Assembly: GCA_021831035.1 (NCBI GenBank)
Contig: JAKBNL010000003.1
Span: 96,165 to 160,164 of the forward strand
Length of the DNA stretch: 64,000 bases
Direction of reading: 5' to 3'
Source: Actinomycetes bacterium
Lineage (GTDB): Bacteria > Actinomycetota > Acidimicrobiia > Acidimicrobiales > RAAP-2
This document shows, one piece after another, positions 26,307 through 39,099 of this stretch (positions within the stretch are counted from its first letter, which is position 1; every line of letters starts with the position of its first letter). The notes beneath the pieces were generated by a model. That model saw nothing but the letters and a program-made list of their open reading frames with translations, was not told the DNA's origin and did no database searches. The position numbers and the translations under genes were made by a program.

Positions 26307-27095
26307 ATGCCAAGGGTCGTGCGCGACGGGATCGGTCTGTACTACGAGGACCGCGGCTCCGGCGACGCGGTCGTGCTGCACACCGGCGGTGGCGGGGACG
26401 GCCGGATGTGGGCGCGGGCCGGCTACGACGAGGCGCTCGGTGGCTATCGCCGGGTCGTGCTCGACCACCGGGGCCACGGCCGCAGCGACGTCCCGGGCGA
26501 CCTCGACGCGTACCGGTTCGAGGAGCACGTCGAGGACGTTCGGGCGGTCCTGGACGCGGCCGGGGTCGGCCGCGCCGCCTTCGTGGGGTACTCGGCGGGG
26601 GCGAGCGTCGGTTTCGTCCTGGCCGCGGAGCACCCCGACAGGGTGAGCGCCCTGGTCTCGATCGGTAACGTGCCCGAGCCCCCCAGTGACGACGCGCGGG
26701 CCGAGCGCGCGCGCGTGTCCGCCGCGGGTCGGCGGTTGCGCGAGGTGGGCATGCGCGCGGCGATGGAGGAGATCGCCGCGCGTGAGGGCGAGCCTCCCCC
26801 CGCGTGGCTCCTCGACAACCTCGCGGAGACCTCGGCCGAGACGTTCGCGCTGACCCTCGAGGCGTGGGTGAGCGCCCCCGACCCGTGGGTGCTCGCGCCC
26901 CGGGTGACGGCGCCGACCCTGCTCGTGGTGGGTGAGCGCGAGGTCACCCCGGACGAGGTGGACGCCGCCCGGGCTCGCCTGACCGGCGCCCGGGCGCACG
27001 TCCTCCCCGGATGGGGCCACCTGCAGACGTTCTGGCACGGCGAGGTCACCGGACCCCTGATCGCCGCGTTCTTGCGCGAGGTCCCCGACCGCTAG
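26307..27095 (+). CDS. Alpha/beta hydrolase
   Basis: 262 aa. The nucleophile elbow is FVGYSAGASVG (Ser in GxSxG), oxyanion-hole segment HTGGGGDGRMW, DHRGHGRSD before the elbow, acid near VVGEREVTPDE, and the catalytic His in GWGHLQTF. The substrate is not predictable. ATG 26307 has GGGGGAGG upstream. It faces the thiolase-like gene convergently with a 10-bp gap. Confidence 0.85.
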   Translation: MPRVVRDGIGLYYEDRGSGDAVVLHTGGGGDGRMWARAGYDEALGGYRRVVLDHRGHGRSDVPGDLDAYRFEEHVEDVRAVLDAAGVGRAAFVGYSAGASVGFVLAAEHPDRVSALVSIGNVPEPPSDDARAERARVSAAGRRLREVGMRAAMEEIAAREGEPPPAWLLDNLAETSAETFALTLEAWVSAPDPWVLAPRVTAPTLLVVGEREVTPDEVDAARARLTGARAHVLPGWGHLQTFWHGEVTGPLIAAFLREVPDR

Positions 27096-27105
27096 GAGGG
27101 GCGGT

Positions 27106-28593
27106 TCAGACGGGCTCGAGGGTCCCGCCCCGCACGCGCACCGGGGCGTGGAGGAGGTCGCGCGTCTCGGCCGACTCGGCGAGCTCGGCGTCGTCGCTGT
27201 GGGCCCACTGGCGACGGCCGTCGGCGCGGCGTCCGCACACGATGAGCCGCTCGGCGGAGCCGTCGGGGCGGTGGGTGACCGTATAGGTCTCCACCACCAT
27301 CGCGCCGTCGCCCGTGGCGACCTCGACCCGGGGCGCGCCGGCGACCGGCGCCCCAACGTCGCGCCAGCGAAAGCCGTCCGGGGGTGGGGTGGCGCTGTAC
27401 GTGCCCCAGGCGTGTTCGGTCGCGAACCAGCCGAGGCCCGTGACCAGCCCGGTCGCCGCGGGCCGCTCGCGCAGACGTTCGACCATTGTCGCGATCGCGT
27501 GGGTGACGTAGTTGTTGCCGGGTCCGCCGGCGAAGGTGAGGCCCCCGGTCACCGTCGGGGGACGCGCGGGGTCGAGCGGGTCGAGGCCGATGACCGCGGC
27601 GGCGGTCTCCACGACCGTGGGAAAGCAGCTGTAGAGGTCGATCGGGGAGAGGCCGTCGACCTCGACGCCGAAGTCCACGAGCGCGGCCCAGACGGCGGTC
27701 ATCGCCGGGGACGCGTCGAGCTCGGGCCGCTCCGAGACGAACCAGTGGTCGTCGGCCTCGGCGGCGCACTGGGGGAAGACCATCTTCTCCTCGCTCACGC
27801 CGAGCTCGCGCGCGCACCGATAGGAGGTGAGCACGAGGCTCGCGCCCATGTCGACGGGCAGGTTGGCCACGAGCAGCTTGGTGTAGGGGAAGGCGATCAT
27901 CCGGTTCGCCGGTGTGGGGGTGGCGATCGCGGCGGCGTCGGGGGCGTCGCGGCGCCAGGCGTAGGGGTTCTCGGCCGCCACGCGGGCGAAGCCGGCCCAC
28001 AGCGTCCCGAGCCGGGCCCGGTGCTCGTCGATCGTCCAGCCCCGTCGGGCCCGCCGGGCGTTCTCGAACAGCGGGTAGACCCCGACCGGCAACGCCAGTC
28101 CGTGGCGGCGCTCCTCGGGGGTGAAGGGGTCGCGGCCCTCGGTCACCGGCGCCGGCCCGACCTCGTGGCCGGGCCAGTCGACCGGGCGTCCCTCGCGGCG
28201 GGCGAGTCGGTCGGCGTACGTCGCCTCGGCGCCGACGACGGCGATCGCGTCGAGCTCGCCGGCGGCGATGCGCCGCGCCGCGGCCGCGACGAGACGCTGG
28301 GGCTGGCTGCCCCCGGTGGGGGCGAGCGCGGTGGGGCGCGGGGCGAGGCCGAGGGCCTCGAGGACGAGGCCGGCCGGGTCGCGAGCCCGCCAGACGAACG
28401 AGCGGATCGCGACGACCTCGTCGAGACGCGCGAGCAGCGCGCCACCCGCGCCCGCGTCGTCGGCGGCCGCGCGGAGCGCGTCGCCCATGAGCCCGAGCGG
28501 CGTCGGGCGCTCGTCGTAGCCCTGTCCGGCGACGGGGGGCACCGTCACCTGTCCGACCCCGACGACGACCGGCGTGCGGGGGTCGAGGGCCAC
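27106..28593 (-). CDS. Thiolase-superfamily protein (acetyl-CoA acetyltransferase-like, SCP2-thiolase type)
   Basis: 495 aa. Resembles the long atypical thiolases annotated as acetyl-CoA acetyltransferase: an N-terminal [12 protein letters not shown], a central [22 protein letters not shown] and [18 protein letters not shown], then a C-terminal OB-like extension of about 90 residues. The usual thiolase catalytic pairs are not obvious (SGGSQP replaced by TGGSQPQR; a Cys in DLYSCFP may serve), so activity is uncertain. It is probably used in lipid or sterol side-chain metabolism. Start GTG 28593; divergent from rpiB. Confidence 0.75.
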   Translation of the reverse strand: MALDPRTPVVVGVGQVTVPPVAGQGYDERPTPLGLMGDALRAAADDAGAGGALLARLDEVVAIRSFVWRARDPAGLVLEALGLAPRPTALAPTGGSQPQRLVAAAARRIAAGELDAIAVVGAEATYADRLARREGRPVDWPGHEVGPAPVTEGRDPFTPEERRHGLALPVGVYPLFENARRARRGWTIDEHRARLGTLWAGFARVAAENPYAWRRDAPDAAAIATPTPANRMIAFPYTKLLVANLPVDMGASLVLTSYRCARELGVSEEKMVFPQCAAEADDHWFVSERPELDASPAMTAVWAALVDFGVEVDGLSPIDLYSCFPTVVETAAAVIGLDPLDPARPPTVTGGLTFAGGPGNNYVTHAIATMVERLRERPAATGLVTGLGWFATEHAWGTYSATPPPDGFRWRDVGAPVAGAPRVEVATGDGAMVVETYTVTHRPDGSAERLIVCGRRADGRRQWAHSDDAELAESAETRDLLHAPVRVRGGTLEPV

Positions 28594-28650
28594 CTTGGCA
28601 GTATTGCGCCCCCTCGCCCGGGCGAGGGCCACGGGTAGGGTGGGTGCGCT

Positions 28651-29109
28651 ATGCGCATCGCGATGGGCTCCGACCACGCCGGCTTCGAGCTCAAGGCGCT
28701 CTTGGCCACCGCGATCGAGTCCTGGGGCCACGAGGTCCTCGACCTGGGCACCGACGCGCCGAGCCCGCCGGTGGACTACCCCGACTACGGGGCGGCCGTC
28801 GGCCGGGCCGTCGTCGAGGGCCGCGCCGACCTCGGGGTCGCCTGCTGCGGGTCGGGGATCGGGATCGCGATCGCGGCCAACAAGGTCGTGGGCGTGCGCG
28901 CGGCGGTGGTCACCGACGTGACGAGTGGTCACCTCGCGCGCGAGCACAACCACGCCAACGTCGTCTGCCTCGGGGGACGGCTCACCGGGCCGAGCGTCGC
29001 GCTCGAGGCCGTCGAGGCGTTCCTCGTCGCCACGCCCGAGCCCCGCCACCAGGCCCGCATCGACAAGATCGCGGCGCTCGACGCCGCCCGCGCCAAGGAG
29101 CAGCCGTGA
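28651..29109 (+). CDS. rpiB: Ribose-5-phosphate isomerase B
   Basis: 152 aa. LacAB_rpiB fold with [26 protein letters not shown], the active-site Cys in [16 protein letters not shown], and [14 protein letters not shown]. It interconverts ribose-5-P and ribulose-5-P. TAGGGT (28636-28641) stands 9 nt before the ATG, and no clear ribosome site is visible. The stop overlaps the glyA start (GTGA), tying pentose and one-carbon supply together. Confidence 0.95.
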   Translation: MRIAMGSDHAGFELKALLATAIESWGHEVLDLGTDAPSPPVDYPDYGAAVGRAVVEGRADLGVACCGSGIGIAIAANKVVGVRAAVVTDVTSGHLAREHNHANVVCLGGRLTGPSVALEAVEAFLVATPEPRHQARIDKIAALDAARAKEQP

Positions 29110-30392
29110 GCCCCTCGCCCCTGGACCGCTGGATCACCGACGACGAGGTGGTGGCCCTGCTGGGCCGGGAGTGGGCGCGCCAGACCACGACGCTCCAGCT
29201 GATCGCCAGTGAGAACTTCGCCTCGCCGGCGGTGCTCGCGGCGGCGGGGTCGATCCTGACCAACAAGTACGCCGAGGGCTACCCCGGCCGGCGCTACTAC
29301 GGGGGCAACCAGGTCGTCGACGAGGTCGAGGACCTCGCCCGGCGCCGACTGACCGCGCTGTTCGGGGCCGACCACGCCAACGTCCAGCCTCACAGCGGGG
29401 CCAACGCGAACGTCGCGGTCTACGAGGCGCTGCTCGAGCCGGGCGACACGATCCTGGCGATGCGCCTGGACCAGGGTGGCCACCTCACCCACGGGTCGCC
29501 GGCGTCGATCACCTCGACCTTCTGGCGCTTCGTGTCCTACGGGGTCACGCCCCGCTCGGACGACCCCGGGACCCCCGGCGAGGTGATCGACTTCGACAAC
29601 GTGCGCGACCTCGCCCTCGCCCACCGGCCGCGGCTCATCGTGGCCGGGGCCACGGCCTACTCCCGGGTCATCGACCCGGCGCCGTTCCGCGAGATCGCCG
29701 ACGAGGTCGGGGCGTACCTCATGTTCGACTCGGCCCACGTCGCCGGCCTGATCGCCGGCGGTGCGCACCCCTCGCCCGTGCCCTTCGCCGACGTGGTGAC
29801 CTTCACGACGCACAAGACCCTGCGCGGGCCCCGCGGCGGGGCCATCCTCTGCCGGGAGGAGCACGCGAAGAAGATCGACTCCGCCGTCTTCCCGGGCCAG
29901 CAGGGCGGCCCGCTCGAGCACGTCATCGCCGCCAAGGCCGTCGCGTTCAGAGAGGCCGCCCAGCCGGCCTTCGCCGACTACGCCCACCGGGTGGTCGCCA
30001 ACGCCCGCGCCTTCGCGACGGCCCTGGCCGCCCAGGGCTTCCGGCCGGTCTCGGGCGGCACCGAGAACCACATGGTGCTGGTCGACCTGCGCGACTTCGA
30101 CGCCGAGCTCACGGGCAAGGTCGCCCAGGAGGCGCTGGACCGCGCCGGGATCACCACCAACCGCAACACCATCCCCGACGACCCGCGCAGCGCGTTCATC
30201 ACCTCCGGGCTGCGCGTCGGCACGGCGGCCGAGACGACGGCCGGGCTGGGCGAGGCGGAGTTCGCCACGGTGGCCGCGCTCATGGCCCGGGCGCTGCGCG
30301 GCCGCGACGACGAGGCCGAGCTCGCCGCCGTGCGCCAGGACGTGGCGGCGCTCTGCGCGGCGTTCAACCCGTACCAGGGGTTCGTGGGCTAG
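29106..30392 (+). CDS. glyA: Serine hydroxymethyltransferase
   Basis: 428 aa. Makes glycine and methylene-THF from serine. PLP lysine motif [16 protein letters not shown], plus [45 protein letters not shown] and [13 protein letters not shown]. Complete and of normal length. The GTG start overlaps the rpiB stop, and the wecA start follows the stop by 3 bp. Confidence 0.96.
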   Translation: MSPSPLDRWITDDEVVALLGREWARQTTTLQLIASENFASPAVLAAAGSILTNKYAEGYPGRRYYGGNQVVDEVEDLARRRLTALFGADHANVQPHSGANANVAVYEALLEPGDTILAMRLDQGGHLTHGSPASITSTFWRFVSYGVTPRSDDPGTPGEVIDFDNVRDLALAHRPRLIVAGATAYSRVIDPAPFREIADEVGAYLMFDSAHVAGLIAGGAHPSPVPFADVVTFTTHKTLRGPRGGAILCREEHAKKIDSAVFPGQQGGPLEHVIAAKAVAFREAAQPAFADYAHRVVANARAFATALAAQGFRPVSGGTENHMVLVDLRDFDAELTGKVAQEALDRAGITTNRNTIPDDPRSAFITSGLRVGTAAETTAGLGEAEFATVAALMARALRGRDDEAELAAVRQDVAALCAAFNPYQGFVG

Positions 30393-30395
30393 GTC

Positions 30396-31547
30396 GTGGG
30401 TCGACTGGTCGCCTTCGCGGTCGTCGCCCTCGTGGCGGCGGTGGTGACGGCCATCGTCGACCGCCCGGCTCGGCGCCTCTCGATCGAGATCGGCTACACC
30501 GCCCAACCCGACGAGCGCAAGGTCCACCAGTCGGTCACGCCCTACGGGGGCGGGGCGGCGATGCTGGTCGGCCTGTGCGCCGGGCTCCTCGCGGCGCTGC
30601 TCGTCCCGTCGCTGCGCCCGGTGCTGACGACCTCGCGCGAGGGCTTCGGGGTGCTGCTCGCCGCCGGGGTGATCTTCGTGGTGGGCATGGTCGACGACTT
30701 CCGCGACATGAGCGCCCCGGCCAAGGTGGCCGGTCAGTTCCTCGCCGCCTCGATCCTCTACTTCTCGGGCGCGACGATGTACCAGCTCAAACTCCCCTTC
30801 GCCGGGTTCGTCGTCCTCGGCCCGTCGATCCTGCCGGTGATCACCGCGGTGTGGGTCGTGGCCCTGTGCAACGCCATCAACCTGATCGACGGCCTCGACG
30901 GGCTCGCCGCCGGGATCGTGGCGATCGCCTCGGGCACGCTCTGCGTGTACGGGCTGCGCCTGGAGACGCTCGGGCTCCTGCCCGTGTCCAACGTCGGACC
31001 GCTCATCGCGGCCGTCACCTTCGGCGTCTGCGTGGGCTTCCTGCGCGACAACTTCCACCCGGCGAAGCTGTTCATGGGCGACGCCGGCTCGTTGATGCTC
31101 GGACTGCTCATGAGCGCCTCGACGATGGTGATCGGCGGGCGGACCGCCCCGGCGAGCGGGGTCACCTTCTTCTTCTTCGCCCCGCTGCTCATCCCGGTCT
31201 TCATCCTCGGCGTGCCGCTCATCGACGCCGCCTGGGCCTTCATCCGGCGCACCGCGTCGGGCCAGGGCTTCGACACCCCCGACAAGAACCACATCCACCA
31301 CCGCCTGATGCGCCTGGGCCACGGCCACCGCCGCACGGTGGTGATCCTCTGGGCGTGGACGGCCCTGCTCTGCGGCTTCGTGCTCCTGCCGCTGTTCGAC
31401 AACCGGGCGAACGTCTTCATCCCCCTGGGGGTCGCGGTGCTCGCGATCGCCCTGGTGACCTGGTTCAGCCCGCTGCTCGAGTGGCTCCGGCGGGGCCGCT
31501 CGGCGCCGCGTCCGCCGGCGCCCCCGCGCCAACGGGTCGGCCGGTGA
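30396..31547 (+). CDS. wecA: Undecaprenyl-phosphate GlcNAc-1-phosphate transferase (WecA/TagO family)
   Basis: 383 aa integral membrane glycosyl-1-phosphate transferase with about eleven hydrophobic segments. Family motifs: VTPYGGGAAML, GMVDDFRDM, NAINLIDGLDGLAAG, KLFMGDAGSLMLG, and the cytoplasmic HIHHRLMRLGHGHR. It starts cell-envelope polymer assembly on the lipid carrier. It precedes the ATP synthase genes, as in mycobacteria. The GTG start is weak in ribosome-site terms, so translation may couple to glyA. Confidence 0.92.
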   Translation: MGRLVAFAVVALVAAVVTAIVDRPARRLSIEIGYTAQPDERKVHQSVTPYGGGAAMLVGLCAGLLAALLVPSLRPVLTTSREGFGVLLAAGVIFVVGMVDDFRDMSAPAKVAGQFLAASILYFSGATMYQLKLPFAGFVVLGPSILPVITAVWVVALCNAINLIDGLDGLAAGIVAIASGTLCVYGLRLETLGLLPVSNVGPLIAAVTFGVCVGFLRDNFHPAKLFMGDAGSLMLGLLMSASTMVIGGRTAPASGVTFFFFAPLLIPVFILGVPLIDAAWAFIRRTASGQGFDTPDKNHIHHRLMRLGHGHRRTVVILWAWTALLCGFVLLPLFDNRANVFIPLGVAVLAIALVTWFSPLLEWLRRGRSAPRPPAPPRQRVGR

Positions 31548-31801
31548 GCGGCGGGCACGGCGACGACCAGGGCCGTGCCCCCTCGGACCAGGGTGGACGA
31601 CGCGAGGGAACGCCGTCGGTGGCGGCGGCGTTCGCGGCGTTGGGCACCTCGATCGCGATCTGCCTCGCGCTCGGGGTCGTTCTCGGGATCTACCTCGACC
31701 GGTGGTGGCACGCCTCGCCGGCCGGTCTGCTGGTCGGGATAGTGTTGGGAGCGGCAGCGGCGGTGGCGAGCGTCCTCTCACTCGTCCGGCGCTTCCTCTG
31801 A
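31544..31801 (+). CDS. AtpZ/AtpI-like small membrane protein
   Basis: 85 aa. A hydrophilic N-terminus (DDQGRAPSDQGGRREG) is followed by two helices (IAICLALGVVLGIYLDRWW and LLVGIVLGAAAAVASVLSLV), the AtpZ/AtpI hairpin layout. Such proteins help assemble the c-ring or carry Mg/Ca. The GTG start overlaps the wecA stop (GTGA), placing it at the head of the atp operon. Confidence 0.8.
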   Translation: MSGGHGDDQGRAPSDQGGRREGTPSVAAAFAALGTSIAICLALGVVLGIYLDRWWHASPAGLLVGIVLGAAAAVASVLSLVRRFL

Positions 31802-31812
31802 ATCGTCCGTCC

Positions 31813-32223
31813 GTGCTAGAGAACCTCCCCGCTTCGACACTCCCGCGCCTGCTACGCCGGACAGCCTTCTCGGCGCTCGCCGTCGGGGTGGTCGGCTTCT
31901 TCGTCGCCTTCTTCGTGGCCTCGGCGGTCGCGGCCCTCGGGGTCGCCCTCGGGGTCGCCCTGGCCGTAGTGAACCTGCGACTGCTGGACCGCCAGGCGGC
32001 GCGGGTCGAGGTCGGCAGCGAGGCCAAGAGCACCCGGGCGGTCCGCCGCCAGCTCGGGGGACGCACCACCGGCCGCCTGGCGCTGGTCACCGCCGTGGCC
32101 CTCGTGCTCATCTGGCTCGACGCCCCCCTGGGAGTGGGTATTGTTGTCGGGCTTGTGCTGTATCAGATCGTCTTCGTCGTGAACGTCCTGCGCGTCGTGG
32201 CGAGCCAGGGAGGAGTGGAGTAG
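31813..32223 (+). CDS. atpI: ATP synthase subunit I-like membrane protein
   Basis: 136 aa with four hydrophobic segments (FSALAVGVVGFFVAFFVASAV, ALGVALGVALAVVNLRLL, LALVTAVALVLIWLDAPLG, VGIVVGLVLYQIVFVVNVL). Size, position directly before atpB and topology fit an AtpI-type assembly factor. GTG 31813 is the likely start although no ribosome site is evident; the track start 31702 lies inside the previous gene. Confidence 0.75.
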   Translation: MLENLPASTLPRLLRRTAFSALAVGVVGFFVAFFVASAVAALGVALGVALAVVNLRLLDRQAARVEVGSEAKSTRAVRRQLGGRTTGRLALVTAVALVLIWLDAPLGVGIVVGLVLYQIVFVVNVLRVVASQGGVE

Positions 32224-32228
32224 AGCCG

Positions 32229-33026
32229 ATGCTGTTCGCTGCGGCTAAGACCATTCCCGTCGGGGACCACCCCTACTGGCACCTCGCCGGACTCACGATC
32301 GACGAGGACATCGTCCTGGGCACCCTGCTGGCGGCGGCGATCTTCCTCGGGCTGGGCTTCTGGATGCGCAAGAAGCTCACCGACGGCGTGCCGAGCAAGA
32401 TCCAGATCGTCTGGGAGGTGCTCACCGAGCAGGTCACCGAGCTCGCCGACTCGGCCATCGGTCCCCAGGGCCGGCGCTTCGTGCCGGTCGGGGTCACCCT
32501 CTTCCTCTTCATCCTCATCTGCAACTGGCTCGACTTCCTGCCCTCCGCGCTGCGCCCCGGCCAGTCGGGCGACATCTTCCCGGCGCCCACCAGCGACGTG
32601 AACCTGCCCCTCGCCATGGCGCTGTTCGTCATCGTCTGGGCCCACATCGAGTCGTTCCGCGCCCGCGGCGTCCGGGGCTACTTCCGCCACTACGCCCAGC
32701 CGTTCAAGGCGCTCGCCCCGATCAACCTGATCGAGGAGATCACCAAGCCGATCACCCTGACCTTCCGTCTCTTCGGCAACATCTTCTCGGGCGGCCTGAT
32801 GGTGGTGGTGATGCTCACGCTCCTGCCGATCTACGTCACCCCACCCCTCGAGATCGTCTGGAAGTTCTTCGACACCGGCCTGCTCGGCACGATCCAGGCG
32901 TTCATCTTCACGCTCCTCACGATGCTCTACTTCGGCTTCGCGATGAGCCACGACGAGGCGCCCGAGGCGCACGAGTCGCGCGAGCCGGCGGCCCCCGCCC
33001 GGGTCGCCCACGAGGTCCTGCAGTGA
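32229..33026 (+). CDS. atpB: ATP synthase F0 subunit a
   Basis: 265 aa. Proton half-channels of the motor. The essential arginine is in LTFRLFGNIFSGG, and the C-terminal FIFTLLTMLYFGFA helix is present. The N-terminal HPYWHLAGLTIDEDIV is typical of actinobacterial subunit a. Five to six membrane helices. GTAGAG sits a few bases before the ATG. Confidence 0.96.
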   Translation: MLFAAAKTIPVGDHPYWHLAGLTIDEDIVLGTLLAAAIFLGLGFWMRKKLTDGVPSKIQIVWEVLTEQVTELADSAIGPQGRRFVPVGVTLFLFILICNWLDFLPSALRPGQSGDIFPAPTSDVNLPLAMALFVIVWAHIESFRARGVRGYFRHYAQPFKALAPINLIEEITKPITLTFRLFGNIFSGGLMVVVMLTLLPIYVTPPLEIVWKFFDTGLLGTIQAFIFTLLTMLYFGFAMSHDEAPEAHESREPAAPARVAHEVLQ

Positions 33027-33048
33027 ACCATCCCAGGAGGAGTAGATA

Positions 33049-33318
33049 ATGGCAACGGACACCACAGCGGTCAGCGACGCCGTTCGCAACGCCGGGGCGC
33101 TCATCGGTGGCGGTCTCGCCCTCGGCGGCGGCGCCATCGGTGCGGCGATCGGTGACGGCCTGGCGGGGAGCCAGACCATCGCGGCCATCGCGCGTCAGCC
33201 CGAGATCGAGAACAAGGCGAGGACGTACTTCTTCTTGACCGTCGGCCTGGTCGAGGCGATGTACTTCATCAACCTGCTGTTCATGGTCGTCTTCGTCTAC
33301 GTGTTCCAGAAGCACTGA
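33049..33318 (+). CDS. atpE: ATP synthase F0 subunit c
   Basis: 89 aa, two-helix hairpin of the proton ring. The glycine-rich first helix is [20 protein letters not shown] and the polar loop [15 protein letters not shown]. The ion-binding carboxylate is Glu in [15 protein letters not shown]; neighbouring residues (no Q or S pair) point to protons rather than sodium. AGGAGGAG upstream of the ATG is among the strongest ribosome sites in the window, matching the need for many copies. Confidence 0.97.
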   Translation: MATDTTAVSDAVRNAGALIGGGLALGGGAIGAAIGDGLAGSQTIAAIARQPEIENKARTYFFLTVGLVEAMYFINLLFMVVFVYVFQKH

Positions 33319-33356
33319 CCCGGGGTCAACCCGTCCGCTAGGAAAGTCGGCCCACC

Positions 33357-33878
33357 ATGCTCGCCACTTCCATCTTCCTCCTGCCCAACGGGACGTTCAT
33401 CGTCGAGTTGGTCGTCTTCATCGTCCTCCTCCTGATCGCTCGGCGCTACTTCCTCCCGCCGATCGTCAAGGCCATGGAGAGCCGTCAGGAGAAGGTGCGC
33501 ACCTCGCTCGCCGCCGCCGAGGCCGCGCGGGCCGAGGCCGCCCAAGCCGAGGACGAGCGCGCCCGTGTGCTGGGCGAGGCCCGTGACCAGGCCCGCCAGA
33601 TCGTGGCCGCCGCCCAGGCCACGTCGGACCAGTTGAAGGCCGAGGCGACCGGACGGGCTCAGGCCGAGTACGAGCGCATCCTCGCCGGCGCCCAGGTCGA
33701 GGTCGACGCCGCCCGCCAGCGGGCCGTCGACGGCGCCTCGGCCCGGATCGGCGAGATCGTCTTCGACCTCGTCGCCAAGATCGTCGGCCGCGAGGTGGAC
33801 CAGGGCGCCCACGAGGACCTCGTGCGCGAGGCCATCGCCGCCCTGCGCGCCGAGGCCGCGCGGGGGTCGAACCGCTAG
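33357..33878 (+). CDS. atpF: ATP synthase F0 subunit b
   Basis: 173 aa. One N-terminal membrane helix (FIVELVVFIVLLLIARRYFLPPI) followed by a long Ala/Glu/Gln/Arg-rich helix forming the peripheral stalk. Unlike mycobacteria, there is a single b gene and it is not fused to delta. AGGAAAG precedes the ATG. 2 bp separate it from atpH. Confidence 0.94.
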   Translation: MLATSIFLLPNGTFIVELVVFIVLLLIARRYFLPPIVKAMESRQEKVRTSLAAAEAARAEAAQAEDERARVLGEARDQARQIVAAAQATSDQLKAEATGRAQAEYERILAGAQVEVDAARQRAVDGASARIGEIVFDLVAKIVGREVDQGAHEDLVREAIAALRAEAARGSNR

Positions 33879-33880
33879 TC

Positions 33881-34801
33881 ATGCTCGCCAAGCTCGAAGG
33901 CTTCGCCACCGCCCTGCTCGGACGACTGTCCGGCGACGACCTCGCGGTCGTGGTCGCCGACCTGCGCGCCCTGGTGGACACGGTGCGCGACCAGCGCACC
34001 TTCGACACGGCCCTCACCGACACCTCGATCGCGCCGCTCTCCCGCGGCGCCGTCGTGCGCGACCTGCTCACCGGCCGGGTGAGCCCCACGACGGTGCGCC
34101 TGGCGGCCTACGCCGCCGCCGAGTCGCCGGCGCCCGAGGTGCCCCGGTCCTTCGAGGAGCTGGCCCACGCCGCGCGCACCCTCGCCGAGACCGGCGCGTT
34201 CGACCTGCCCGGCCTGGGCCTGCTCGAGGCGCGCCACCGCGTCGCCGGCTACGCCGACGCCGTGCTCGAGGACGTCGCGATCGAGCGCTTCGCCCGGGTC
34301 GAGACCGAGCTCTTCGAGTGGGCCCGGACCGTCGAGGCCAGCCCCGAGCTGCGCCGGGTCCTGCTCGACCGCGACGCCCCCCTCGGATCGCGCCTCGGGC
34401 TGACCGACGACCTCCTGGGCGCGCGCGGGGACGACGTGGCCGTCGCCCTCGCGCGCTTCGTGGTGATCGGCGGGCGGCCGCGCGACGTGATCGGCACCCT
34501 CGACTTCCTCGTCGACTACGTCGCCGCCGTGCGCGAGTGGCGCGTGGCGCGCGTGCGCAGCGCCCGCCCGCTCGACGAGGCGAGTCGCGAGGCGCTGCGC
34601 GCCAGCCTGACCGCCCTGACCGGTCTCCCGGTCGAACTGCAGGTCGACGTCGAGCCCGACCTGCTCGGGGGAGTCCTCGTCCAGGTGGGGGACCTCCGCC
34701 TGGACGCCACGACGCGCGGCCGCCTCGGCACGCTGCGCGACGCCGTGGCCGCGACGCGCGGCCTCGTGTCGGCCCTCGACGGGCCGGCCGACAACGAGTA
34801 G
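33881..34801 (+). CDS. atpH: ATP synthase F1 subunit delta, extended
   Basis: 306 aa, against about 180 in E. coli. The C-terminal 190 residues are the standard delta/OSCP protein ([40 protein letters not shown] to [26 protein letters not shown]). The first 110 residues are extra and look like a second copy of the helical head ([37 protein letters not shown]). Extended deltas occur in other actinobacteria. It joins F1 to the peripheral stalk. Confidence 0.92.
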   Translation: MLAKLEGFATALLGRLSGDDLAVVVADLRALVDTVRDQRTFDTALTDTSIAPLSRGAVVRDLLTGRVSPTTVRLAAYAAAESPAPEVPRSFEELAHAARTLAETGAFDLPGLGLLEARHRVAGYADAVLEDVAIERFARVETELFEWARTVEASPELRRVLLDRDAPLGSRLGLTDDLLGARGDDVAVALARFVVIGGRPRDVIGTLDFLVDYVAAVREWRVARVRSARPLDEASREALRASLTALTGLPVELQVDVEPDLLGGVLVQVGDLRLDATTRGRLGTLRDAVAATRGLVSALDGPADNE

Positions 34802-34811
34802 GAGACCAGCC

Positions 34812-36329
34812 ATGACCGATCTCAACATCAGCGCCAGTGACATCACCGAGGCGTTGCGGCGTCACGTCACCGAGTTCAACCCCGAGGTCTTCGCCGAGCA
34901 GGTGGGCCGCGTGGTCGAGGTCGGCGACGGCATCGCGCGCGTCTCGGGGCTGCCCGGGGCCAAGCTCAACGAACTCCTCGAGTTCGAGGACGGCACGGTG
35001 GGCCTCGCGATGAACCTCGACGAGGACACCATCGGCGCGGTCGTGCTGGGCGCCGTCGACCGCATCGAGGAGGAGCAGGTCGTGCGCGCGACCGGCCGGA
35101 TCCTGTCGATCCCGGTGGGCGACGCGCTGCTCGGCCGGGTCCTCAACCCCCTGGGCGAGCCGCTCGACGGCAAGGGGCCGATCCAGGGCGCCGGGGAGCG
35201 CCGCATGGAGATCCAGGCGCCCGGCATCACCGGCCGTCAGCCGGTCGCCGAGCCCCTCCAGACGGGCATCAAGGCCATCGACGCCATGACCCCGATCGGG
35301 CGCGGCCAGCGCGAGCTCATCATCGGCGACCGCAAGACCGGCAAGACGACCATCGCCATCGACACGATCCTGAACCAGAAGGGTCAGGGCGTGAAGTGCA
35401 TCTACGTGGCGGTGGGCCAGAAGAACTCGTCGGTCGCCCAGACCGTCAAGACCCTCGAGGACCACGGGGCCCTGGAGTACACCGTGGTCGTGGTGGCCGG
35501 CGCCGGCGACCCCGCGCCGTTCAAGTACCTGGCCCCCTACGCCGGCTGCGCGATCGGTCAGGAGTGGATGGACAACGGCGGCCACGCGCTCGTGGTCTAC
35601 GACGACCTGTCCAAGCAGGCCGAGGCCTACCGCCAGATCTCGTTGCTGCTGCGGCGCCCGCCGGGCCGCGAGGCCTACCCCGGGGACGTCTTCTACCTGC
35701 ACAGCCGCCTGCTCGAGCGCGCGGCCAAGCTCTCCGACGAGCGCGGCGGCGGCTCCCTGACGGCCCTGCCGATCATCGAGACCAAGGCCGGCGACATCTC
35801 GGCCTACATCCCGACGAACGTCATCTCGATCACCGACGGTCAGATCTTCCTCGAGTCCGACCTCTTCTACTCCGGGGTGCGCCCGGCCATCAACGTGGGC
35901 AACTCGGTGTCGCGCGTCGGCGGGGCGGCCCAGATCCGCGCCATGCGCTCGGTGTCGGGCTCGCTCAAGATCGACCTCGCCCAGTTCCGCGACCTCGAGG
36001 CCTTCGCGACCTTCGGCTCCGAGCTCGACAAGGCCTCCCAGGCCCAGCTCGACCGCGGCTACCGGCTGACCGAGCTCTTGAAGCAGGGGCTCAACGCGCC
36101 GATGCCGGTCGAAGAGCAGGTCGTGGCGATCTACGCCGGCACCCGCGGGTGGCTCGACACGATCCCGGTGGAGGACGTGCGCCGCTTCGAGGCGGAGCTC
36201 CTGACGGCGTTCCGCGCCCGTCACGGCGACCTGCTCGCCCACATCCGTGACACCCGCCAGCTGCCCGACGAGGCGGCGATGGACGCGGCGATGCGCGAAG
36301 TCGTCAACGGCTTCGCGACGAGCGACTAG
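34812..36329 (+). CDS. atpA: ATP synthase F1 subunit alpha
   Basis: 505 aa. Non-catalytic nucleotide-binding subunit: P-loop [13 protein letters not shown], the DELSEED-side C-terminal helical domain, and [15 protein letters not shown]. The C-terminus stops at NGFATSD and lacks the long tail found on mycobacterial alpha subunits that suppresses ATP hydrolysis. GGAG 4-8 nt before the ATG. Confidence 0.97.
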   Translation: MTDLNISASDITEALRRHVTEFNPEVFAEQVGRVVEVGDGIARVSGLPGAKLNELLEFEDGTVGLAMNLDEDTIGAVVLGAVDRIEEEQVVRATGRILSIPVGDALLGRVLNPLGEPLDGKGPIQGAGERRMEIQAPGITGRQPVAEPLQTGIKAIDAMTPIGRGQRELIIGDRKTGKTTIAIDTILNQKGQGVKCIYVAVGQKNSSVAQTVKTLEDHGALEYTVVVVAGAGDPAPFKYLAPYAGCAIGQEWMDNGGHALVVYDDLSKQAEAYRQISLLLRRPPGREAYPGDVFYLHSRLLERAAKLSDERGGGSLTALPIIETKAGDISAYIPTNVISITDGQIFLESDLFYSGVRPAINVGNSVSRVGGAAQIRAMRSVSGSLKIDLAQFRDLEAFATFGSELDKASQAQLDRGYRLTELLKQGLNAPMPVEEQVVAIYAGTRGWLDTIPVEDVRRFEAELLTAFRARHGDLLAHIRDTRQLPDEAAMDAAMREVVNGFATSD

Positions 36330-36336
36330 GAGAATC

Positions 36337-38667
<2,331 letters not shown>

Positions 38668-38668
<1 letters not shown>

Positions 38669-39099
38669 TGGCCACGCTCAGCGTCGAGGTCCTGGCCCCC
38701 GAGGCCGTCCTGTGGCGCGGGACGGCCCGCGCGCTGGTGGCCCGCTCCTCCGAGGGCGACTTCACGGTCATGGCCGGCTACGCGCCGACGGTGGGCGACG
38801 TGGTGTCGAGCGTGGTGCGCGTGGAGGGCACCGAGGAGGGCGAGGTGTCCTTCGCGGTGCACGCCGGCTTCTTCGCCGTCGGCCCGGGCGAGGCCGAGGG
38901 CGAGACGCGCGCGACCGTGCTCGCGAGCGTCGTCGAGCGGGTCGACGAGATCGACGTCGGCCGGGCCCAGGCGGCCCTCGAGCGGGCCCAGGGCGCGCTG
39001 GCCGCGGCGTCGTCCTCGGACGACCCCACGGCCTACGTCGCGGCCCTGGAGGCCGTGGCGCGCGCCGAGCTGCGCCTGCGCGCGGCCGCCGCGCGCTGA
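38668..39099 (+). CDS. atpC: ATP synthase F1 subunit epsilon
   Basis: 143 aa. N-terminal beta-sandwich (LSVEVLAPEAVLWRGTARALVARSSEGDFTVMAGYAPTVG) and a C-terminal two-helix region rich in Ala, Arg and Glu (IDVGRAQAALERAQGALAAA). Couples rotor to c-ring and restrains ATP hydrolysis. Last gene of the atp operon; it ends one base before the convergent CBS gene. Confidence 0.93.

Noticed and set aside
28929-32111. 1060-aa minus-strand ORF opposite glyA-wecA
   Set aside because: Covers two strongly supported plus-strand genes and shows only shadow composition.
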